A stretch of DNA of 64,000 nucleotides from Pedobacter ginsengisoli (lineage in GTDB: Bacteria > Bacteroidota > Bacteroidia > Sphingobacteriales > Sphingobacteriaceae). Location of the stretch: contig NZ_CP024091.1 of assembly GCF_002736205.1 (NCBI RefSeq), forward strand, positions 434,001-498,000. Reading direction: 5' to 3'. The first letter of the stretch is position 1. Each line of letters opens with the position of its first letter. Of this stretch, positions 1 through 7,113 are shown in pieces. Made by a program: the position numbers and the translations under genes. Under the pieces are notes generated by a model that was not told the origin of the DNA, ran no database searches, and was given only the letters and a program-made list of their open reading frames with translations.

Positions 1-1
1 C

Positions 2-349
2 ATCACTGTTGCGTTTATCGGATACCTGGTAGCAGGCTTTCCGGGGGCGTGTGTGGCCGCCTTTGCTACTTTCCTGCCTTGCTATCTGTTTACTGTGGCA
101 TTTGCCCCTTCCTTTAAAAAGATCGCAAAGAATGCAAGCATCAAAGAGTTTGTAAACGGCATCACAGCTGTGGTCGTTGGCGCTCTGGTCGGCGCCGTAA
201 TCATTATTGCCAGCCGGGCCATTGTCGATATCCCGACAACCGTCATCGCATTGGGAGCCGGACTAGTGTTGGTGTATAGCAAAAAAATCAAGGAGCCACA
301 GATCATATTGCTGGCCGCCATAATCGGTTTAATGATCAAAGGATTCTAA
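2..349 (+). CDS. chrA: Chromate transporter family (ChrA), C-terminal part
   Basis: The reading frame is open from base 2 to the TAA at 347-349, so the gene begins outside the window. The visible part starts with FIGYLVAGFPGACVAAFATF, which matches the conserved FxGYxVaGxxGAxvAAxxxFLP region of CHR-family transporters. At least three hydrophobic membrane segments follow, ending in IIGLMIKGF. CHR proteins are inner-membrane anion carriers, many of which export chromate; the substrate cannot be read from this fragment. The assignment rests on this pattern and the hydrophobic profile only. Confidence 0.75.
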   Translation: MTVAFIGYLVAGFPGACVAAFATFLPCYLFTVAFAPSFKKIAKNASIKEFVNGITAVVVGALVGAVIIIASRAIVDIPTTVIALGAGLVLVYSKKIKEPQIILLAAIIGLMIKGF

Positions 350-370
350 TACAATAGAGGTTCCGACGTA

Positions 371-705
371 TGATGATTGACTTTTTACATCATTTAATGG
401 CGGGATAATTAGATTTAACTAACTTACTAACAGGTATTTATAAATAATAAATACCCATCTTTTAAGGTTTGGATAATTTTGCCCCATTATTCAGAAAAAA
501 CGATAATGATCACAAAACCTGTAAGAAAGATCGGCATGAGTGATCTATTGTACTATCAAATGAAAAAGGCAGGAAACTGGTGAAGGCCAAAAGCAAATCG
601 AGTAACGCATCTGTTACATATCCCTAAGTAAAATCGAAAAAAGTGGTCTTCTCTTACTGAAAGGGCATATGTCCCGCCATTAAACGATGTAAAAAACCGC
701 CATCA
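371..705. mobile_element. MITE-like non-coding element with imperfect terminal inverted repeats
   Basis: The gap between the transporter and the FecR gene holds a pair of inverted arms at about 371-407 and 669-705. Both share the core TTTTTACATC(A/G)TTTAATGG followed by CGGGA, and both have TGATG at the outer end. One base is inserted in one arm and a few positions differ. The interior (about 260 bp) has no long open frame. A short frame at 506-583 (25 codons) could be the start of a decayed transposase, but I do not recognise it. No clear target-site duplication is visible. This may be a MITE or an insertion-sequence remnant. Confidence 0.5.
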
Positions 706-801
706 AAAGATGTTATTTACAAATAATTTAATTTTTTTCGAAAACGACTAAGGGTAAAAGTAGCTGAGCGGGTACATCACAGTATAGACCCCAACTGTAA
801 G

Positions 802-1986
802 ATGGAAAATCAGCGACTGGACGAGTTAATAGAAAAGTATATTCTTAAAACTGCTACAATACAAGAGCAGCAGGAATTGCTTGATTGGTACAATACCGAA
901 AACGGTGAAGAGATTGCATGGTTATCTGAGCAGCTCAACGAGGAGGTATTGGTAAAACAACGTCTTCTTTTGAATATCAACAAGCAGATACAGCCAAAAT
1001 CAAAATCAGTTAAACTTTGCCCACGTATTGCTGCGGCAGCAGCTATTCTTTTGGTTGCGGGCGCTGGTCTATTCTTTTTTAATAGCGATCGCGGGATCCA
1101 GAAACAAGTTCAGGATGACGTGGCTGTTAATGACATTGCCCCAGGAAAAAACACTGCTACTATAACATTAGCCAATGGTAAAACCATACAACTGAGCGAT
1201 GCTAAAACCGGAGTTATTATAGATGCTACTAGCCTGAAGTATAACGATAACACACAAGTTAACACGTCTGCTATAACCGGTCGTCATCCTGAACTTGTTT
1301 CAGGACCCCGCACTGTGCAAACCCCTCGCGGAGGAACCTATCAAATCACATTGCCGGATGGCACCAAAGTATGGCTAAACGCTGCTTCTTCACTCTCATT
1401 CCCATCAACTTTTCAAGGATTAGGTAACCGAAAAGTTGAACTAAGCGGCGAAGCCTACTTTGAGGTAGCAAAAGATAAAACCCACGCTTTTATAGTAACT
1501 ACAGAAAAACAAGAAGTAGAGGTATTGGGCACACATTTTAACATTAACAGCTACGCGGATGAACCCAACACCAAAACCACTTTACTTGAAGGGTCTGTGC
1601 GCGTTGCTTATGCGCCCCGTCATCCTGAATTTATTTCAGGATCTCACACTAGCAAGTCCACCATGGATGAGGTAATCCTGAAACCTAATCAGCAAGCCAT
1701 TCTTACTGACAACACTAACATAACCGTTAAACAAGTTGACCCCGAAGATGCCATTGCCTGGAAAAACGGATACTTCATGTTCAATACCGAAACCTTACAA
1801 GAAGTAATGAACAAAGTTGCCAGATGGTACGATGTTAATGTTCAATACCAAAACCCGGAAGTAAAGAAGCTGAAGTTTAGCGGAACCATGTCAAGATATG
1901 ATAACATCAGTCAAATCCTGAAGAAGATAGCTGCAATCAGTAATGTAAGTTATTCCATCAAAGGGAAAACAGTTTTTTTAAAGTAG
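802..1986 (+). CDS. FecR family anti-sigma factor, with two in-frame repeat-derived inserts
   Basis: FecR-type anti-sigma proteins sit in the inner membrane, hold an ECF sigma factor in the cytoplasm, and respond to a TonB receptor carrying an N-terminal STN domain. This one has a cytoplasmic N-terminus (1-73), one membrane helix (about 75-93) and a periplasmic FecR domain with TPRGGTYQITLPDGTKVWLN and SGEAYFEVAKD. The C-terminal part (WKNGYFMFNTETLQEVMNKV) is the usual DUF4974-type region. Residues 161-171 (RHPELVSGPRT) and 273-283 (RHPEFISGSHT) are encoded by copies of a genomic palindrome and are absent from the paralogue at 28655. No sigma gene lies upstream, where one would normally be found; the inverted-repeat element takes its place. 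The STN-type SusC downstream is the likely partner. Confidence 0.92.
   Translation: MENQRLDELIEKYILKTATIQEQQELLDWYNTENGEEIAWLSEQLNEEVLVKQRLLLNINKQIQPKSKSVKLCPRIAAAAAILLVAGAGLFFFNSDRGIQKQVQDDVAVNDIAPGKNTATITLANGKTIQLSDAKTGVIIDATSLKYNDNTQVNTSAITGRHPELVSGPRTVQTPRGGTYQITLPDGTKVWLNAASSLSFPSTFQGLGNRKVELSGEAYFEVAKDKTHAFIVTTEKQEVEVLGTHFNINSYADEPNTKTTLLEGSVRVAYAPRHPEFISGSHTSKSTMDEVILKPNQQAILTDNTNITVKQVDPEDAIAWKNGYFMFNTETLQEVMNKVARWYDVNVQYQNPEVKKLKFSGTMSRYDNISQILKKIAAISNVSYSIKGKTVFLK
1282..1313 (+). repeat. Palindromic repeat copy 1, inserted in the FecR gene
   Basis: The 32-base unit begins CGTCATCCTGAACTTGTTTC and contains a hairpin at 1287-1305: TCCTGAA, a 5-base loop, TTCAGGA. It reads through in frame as RHPELVSGPRT. 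The same unit recurs at 1618, and a related unit lies outside genes at 11578. Repeats of this CGTCATCCTGAA type are common between genes in Sphingobacteriaceae. Confidence 0.85.
1618..1649 (+). repeat. Palindromic repeat copy 2, inserted in the FecR gene
   Basis: This second copy begins CGTCATCCTGAATTTATTTC. Its hairpin at 1623-1641 has the same 7-base arms (TCCTGAA / TTCAGGA). It is translated in the same frame as copy 1, giving RHPEFISGSHT. It sits in a turn between two FecR-domain strands, where the paralogue at 28655 has only a few residues. Confidence 0.85.
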
Positions 1987-2030
1987 AACCATCCTGTAAT
2001 AAATAAATATCAACTAAACCAAACCAACCA

Positions 2031-2125
2031 ATGATCAGAAAAGAACAAAACAGTACTTAAAGCAGGAAATACAGGAATTTCATTCAGGTAAAAAAATAAC
2101 CGGAAGCGCTAGTAACACTCCCGGT
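2031..2125 (+). promoter_or_regulatory. Leader of the SusC gene: 9-codon ORF plus hairpin
   Basis: Between FecR and SusC there is a 9-codon frame (2031-2060, MIRKEQNST). About 40 bases later comes a hairpin at 2099-2125 with arms ACCGG/CCGGT, then an A-C mismatch and two more pairs. The second SusC locus has the same plan at 29822-29909: a leader frame of exactly 9 codons and a hairpin with an A-C mismatch. This points to a conserved control element, perhaps attenuation, but the mechanism is inference. Confidence 0.45.
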
Positions 2126-2190
2126 CGGTTTCTGAATGGAAATAAAATGGTCTATTAAACAATTTTTAAATCTTAAATCAGATACATCAA

Positions 2191-5100
2191 ATGTACACTA
2201 TTTACGATAATAATCGATGCACCAATAAGCATCGGTTATCTAAAATCCTGCTGGTTATGAAATTGAGTATTTTCATACTAATAGCATCCCTAATGCAAGT
2301 AAGCGCGGCTGGTTTTGCACAGAAAATTACGCTGAGCCAAGACAAAGCCTCGCTAAAACAAATCTTTGCTGAAATTAAAAAGCAAATCGGATACGATGTA
2401 TTCTATCAGGCAGGCAAAGTAAAAGAAGATAAGGTTATTAAAGCTAATTTTTTAAACACACCACTAGAACAGGTGATGGAAAAGTGCCTTGAAGGGCAGC
2501 CGCTATCATTTACCATAGATGAAAAAACGGTGTTGATTAAGGAAAAAGAACCCACCTTTCTGGAACGCCTGGCTGATCGCTGGGCTGCTATTGACGTGCA
2601 TGGTAGGGTGGTGGATCAGGAAGGGAAACCGTTATCGGGAGCAACAGTAAAGTTTAAAGGCACAGGAAAGAGTGTAAGTACAAATGCTAAAGGGGAGTTT
2701 TACATAGAGAAGATTGAGGAGGGTGCTATACTGGTGGTGAGTTTTATTGGGTATCAAAACAAAGAAGTAACCTCGCAAAAGGAAATGGGCAACATAATAC
2801 TTCAACAAAGCGACAGTAAACTAGATGAGGTTCAGGTGATTGCGTATGGAACAACAACACAACGGTTGAGTACTGGGAATATATCTACGGTAAGGGCAGC
2901 TGATATTGAAAAGCAGCCTGTAACTAATCCGTTGCTTGCTTTACAAGGAAGAGTCACAGGAGTATTGATAACCCAAAATAACGGTATGAGTGGAAGTGGT
3001 GTAACTGTCCGTATTCAAGGACAGAATAGTATCGGGAAAGGCAACGATCCATTTTTTGTAATTGATGGTGTTCCATATGTTTCCCAAATGCTAAGCACAG
3101 TACGAGGTGGGCCTTTAGGAGGTTCTGGAGGTGCTGATCTTGGACAAGGTGGTCCTCTTGGGGGTAGTCCATTGACATACATTAATCCATTAGATATAGA
3201 AAACATAGAAGTATTAAAAGATGCAGATGCTACTGCAATTTATGGATCTAGAGCTGCAAATGGAGCTATCTTAATTACAACTAAAAAAGCGAAGGCCGGT
3301 GATCTGACGATTGGTCTCAATATGTATAACGGTTGGGGGTCGTTTCAAGGAAGTTGGGTCTACTGAATACACAACAATATCTTGAGATGAGAACAGAGGC
3401 ATTTAAAAATGAGAATAATACACCAAGTTCTAATCCTGTCGATCCAAATTATGCGCCTGATTTAAAGATATGGGATACCAAAAGCTTTACCGACTGGCAA
3501 AATGAATTAATAGGTAGGACAGCCAATTATGATCACATTGATCTTAGTGCTTCCGGGGGTACAAGTAACATTCAATACTTGATCAGTACGACATACCATA
3601 AACAAACCTCCGTTTTTCCATCTGATTTTGATGATTCAAGAGTCTCTTTACATTTTAACATTAATAGTATTTCTACTAATAAGAAATTAAAGATTCAACT
3701 TTCCGGAAACTACTTAATTGATAATAATTTGTTGCCACAAACAGACATAACAGTTACAGCACTACTGTTAGCACCGAATGCACCTTCTTTATATAATGAT
3801 GATAGAAGTCTAAACTGGATGCCAAATAGCATAGGGAACTCGACATGGACCAATCCACTGTCTGTTTTTGAGTTGACGTACTCAAACAAAACTAGAAATC
3901 TAATTGGAAATAGTGTTGTTTCTTATAAGATTCTGAAGAATATTGAGTTTAAGACAAATCTTGGATATACAGATTTGCAAACTAATGAGTATTTTGGAAC
4001 CCCGCTAACCACATTTAAACCAGAGAGAAGATCTATAAGCACTAGAACCGCTTCTTACACTAACAGTATATTCACTTCGTGGATTGTGGAACCACAGCTG
4101 AATTTTGAGCAGTTTATTGCTCAAGGAAAGCTCAATATCTTGATCGGAGCTACTTTTCAAGAAAATACAAGTGATGGACAACGCTTGCAAGGTCGAGGAT
4201 ATTCAAGTGATCAAACATTAGAGGATATTAAATCAGCATCGGATATTAGTATCGGATCAACTTTGTCTACCAAGTATAGATATAACGCCTATTTTTCAAG
4301 ATTTAGCTATAATTGGCAGGACAAATACTTAATAAATCTCGTAGCAAGAAGAGATGGAAGTAGTCGATTTGGAAAGGAAAATCTGTTTCATAATTTTGGG
4401 AGCATAGGTCTCGGTTGGGTATTGAGTAATGAAGAATCGCTAAAGAAAGGTAGTGCTATTATAAGCTTTTTAAAACTCAGAACTAGCTATGGAATAACTG
4501 GTAATGACCAAATAGGAGAATATCAAACATTAAGTCTTTTTAAGCCAAATAATCTTCCTAATCCTTATCAACAGACCACCGGACTTACGATTGATAATCT
4601 TCCCAATCCTTACTTGCAATGGGAAGTAACAAGAAAGATGAATTTTGGTTTGGATTTAGGCCTTATAAAAGATAGAATATTAGTTAATGCAAATTACTTT
4701 ATTAATAGGTCTTCTAATCAATTACTCCCATTTACTCTACCTGTTATGACCGGTTTTGGAAGTATCACAAGTAATTTTCCAGCAAAAGTTCAAAATTCTG
4801 GGTGGGAGATTTCATTAAATACTATAAATTTTAATAGAAAAAAGTTCAATTGGTCAAGTAATCTCAACTTTACAGCAGTTAGAAATAAACTTTTGTCTTT
4901 CCCAAATATTGAGAATACTTCATATGGCTTCTTGTATCAAGTGGGCCAGCCATTGAGTATCACTAAGTTATATAAGTATGCTGGAGTAAATCAACAAACA
5001 GGGACATATCAAATTTATGATCGGGAGGGAAATGTAACATCTGAACCAGACAATCTGAAAGATAAGGTTGTGGTTTTAAATACCGCACCAAAATTTGATG

Positions 5101-5588
5101 GAGGATTTCTAAACTCATTCAAGTATAAAGACTTTGAACTAGATATTTTTCTGCAATTTGTAAAACAAATAGGTCCCAACCTTCTATTTGGAAACACTAC
5201 CTTCTTATCTCCTGGTTATTTAGCAACTGGCGCTGGTGCAGGGAATCAACCAACAACAGTTTTGGATCGGTGGCAAAAGCCAGGGGACATTGCCTCTGTT
5301 CAAAGGTTTAGCTCTAATTTTAGTGTAGCTTCAGAATTCGATAATGCAAAGTCCAGTGATGCATTTTATACTGATGCATCATTTATTAGATTGAAGAATG
5401 TATCCCTGTCATGGCATCTTCCTCATTCAATTATAAATAAAATCCACTTAAGAACAGCAAGAGTGTATATACAGGGACAAAATTTGGTAACAATTACGAA
5501 ATATAAAGGATTAGACCCTGAAAGAATGAATTTAAGTTCATTGCCTTCACTGCGGGTTATAACAACAGGTATCCAATTTGGATTGTAA
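2191..5588 (+). pseudogene. SusC/RagA-type TonB-dependent receptor, broken by a -1 frameshift
   Basis: SusC proteins are outer-membrane beta-barrels that import large nutrients with energy from TonB. The first frame (2191-3366, 391 aa) holds a signal peptide ending SAAGFAQ, an STN domain, a carboxypeptidase-like beta domain (VHGRVVDQEGKPLSGATVKF) and the plug (VLKDADATAIYGSRAANGAI). The second frame (3333-5588) begins with SRKLGLLNTQQYLEMR, which in intact SusC proteins directly follows the NMYNGWG end of the first frame, and carries the whole barrel. The shift lies in a run of five G at 3335-3339; one more G would restore a protein of about 1,130 residues, the normal length. It may be a true mutation, a reversible slippage site or a sequencing error. 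The SusD gene starts 12 bases after the stop. Confidence 0.85.
3333..3341 (+). other. Frameshift site in the SusC gene (G5 run)
   Basis: The bases read TTGGGGGTC. In the upstream frame this is ...GGT TGG GGG TCG and leads to a TGA after 11 more codons. Re-reading one G gives GTC GTT TCA AGG AAG, which continues into the barrel. The sequence shows that a -1 step is needed; the cause is not visible. Confidence 0.8.
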
Positions 5589-5599
5589 AAGAAAATATC

Positions 5600-7090
5600 A
5601 TGATATTAAGTAGAAAAAATAAATCAATTAGAAAAATTAGAGACAAATGGTTTCTAATTTTGTTCTTAATCATTGCATTGTCAGGATGTAAGAAGTGGGT
5701 CGAAGTCCCGCCGCCAGTGACCTCTCTAACAGGAGAAAGCGTTTTTAAAGTTGATGCAACTGCTGCTGCAGTTTTAACTAATTTATATGCAAGGATGGGC
5801 TCATATAGCAGTATTGGATCCTATAAGAGTAGTGTTAGTTACTTGCTAGGGTTATCAGCAGATGAGTTTGTGCTTACTTCTTTTGGATCGGAGCTAGAAA
5901 ATGATTATTATAAAAACCGCTTGAGGGCGAACATAGTTGGTGGAGAGTTCTGGGGCGAATTTTATAATTATATATTTATCTGTAATTCTGCAATTGAAGG
6001 AATAGAAAAATCAAATGATCTTTCCAAAGGAGTCAAAGAGCAATTATTAGGTGAGGCTAAGTTCCTTAGGGCCTTTTGTTACTTCTATCTCGTTAATATT
6101 TATGATGATGTGCCAAAGATTTTGACTACCGATTACAAAGAGAATTCTGTTCTTGCAAGATCACCAGTGCCAGAGGTATACAAACAGATAATTTCCGATT
6201 TGATGAAGGCTAGAGAGGGATTGACTGACGGATATGTTAAATCAGATGCGGAAACAAAATATACTATCGGTTCTGAAGAAAGAATTCGTCCTAACAAATG
6301 GGCGGCTATTGCCTTACTTGCTCGTGTATGTTTGTATACTAAAGATTATATCAACGCTGAAATTCTATCTACACAGATTATTAACCAGACAGCACTGTAC
6401 AATGTAAAAGATGTGCCCTTAGTAAATGTCTTCCTAAAAAACAGTAAAGAAAGTATTTGGCAAGTACAACCGATTCAAAAATCACCTGGAAATACGGGAG
6501 ATGCTTTTCTATTTGTAATACCTGGCTCCGGTTTTAGCGAAAATAATCCAGTTTATTTGAGTGAAGATCTGTTGAATAAATTCGAAGTCCTAGATGAGAG
6601 AAAATTCGCTTGGGTAAACATATTTTCGACGGGGAATGGTAACAATTGTTACTACGCATGCAAGTACAAGATTGCAGATATTACCTCGAATACCAAGGAG
6701 TATGTAACTGTATTGCGATTAGCAGAACAGTATCTTATTCGGGCAGAAGCACGTGCATATCAAGATGACTTGGAAGGAGCCAGAGAAGACCTAAATGTTG
6801 TAAGAAACAGAGCTGGTTTAGAAAATACCTTAGCAAATGATCGCAAATCTATTCTGAAGGCAATAATTAATGAAAGACAGTTGGAATTATTCACTGAATG
6901 GGGCCATAGATGGCTAGATATCAAAAGGACGGCTGGCTTTGAAAATTCATCAGTAAGTCTGGCCGATGAAATTATGCCTGCGATATGCACTTCAAAAGGT
7001 GGCCTTTGGACTCCGAATGCAAAGCTATTTCCAATTGTGCTAGGTGATATTCAAAACAATCCAAATTTGATTCAGAACACCGGATATTAA
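5600..7090 (+). CDS. SusD/RagB family nutrient-binding lipoprotein
   Basis: SusD proteins are surface lipoproteins that form the lid of the SusC barrel and help to bind the nutrient. The N-terminus has a hydrophobic stretch and a lipobox (ALSGC, about residue 30). Typical SusD features follow: LLGEAKFLRAFCYFYLVNIYDDVP, LLARVCLYTKDY and the C-terminal AEARAYQDDLEGAREDLNVV, with ERQLELFTEWGHRWLDIKRT. The length of 496 residues is normal. It starts 12 bases after the SusC stop and is clearly co-transcribed. The ligand cannot be read from sequence; the downstream peptidase suggests a peptide or protein. Confidence 0.93.
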   Translation: MILSRKNKSIRKIRDKWFLILFLIIALSGCKKWVEVPPPVTSLTGESVFKVDATAAAVLTNLYARMGSYSSIGSYKSSVSYLLGLSADEFVLTSFGSELENDYYKNRLRANIVGGEFWGEFYNYIFICNSAIEGIEKSNDLSKGVKEQLLGEAKFLRAFCYFYLVNIYDDVPKILTTDYKENSVLARSPVPEVYKQIISDLMKAREGLTDGYVKSDAETKYTIGSEERIRPNKWAAIALLARVCLYTKDYINAEILSTQIINQTALYNVKDVPLVNVFLKNSKESIWQVQPIQKSPGNTGDAFLFVIPGSGFSENNPVYLSEDLLNKFEVLDERKFAWVNIFSTGNGNNCYYACKYKIADITSNTKEYVTVLRLAEQYLIRAEARAYQDDLEGAREDLNVVRNRAGLENTLANDRKSILKAIINERQLELFTEWGHRWLDIKRTAGFENSSVSLADEIMPAICTSKGGLWTPNAKLFPIVLGDIQNNPNLIQNTGY

Positions 7091-7113
7091 GTTTATTTAA
7101 ATAATTTTTTTAA

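Noticed and set aside
3015..3206. Minus-strand open frame rich in Pro and Gly opposite the SusC plug
   Set aside because: It mirrors the Gly-rich plug segment (GGPLGGSGG) on the coding strand; no start context, neighbours or domain support it.
3333..3341. Programmed -1 ribosomal frameshift in SusC
   Set aside because: The G run allows slippage, but there is no downstream stem or conserved precedent in SusC genes, so mutation, slippage variation or error is more likely.
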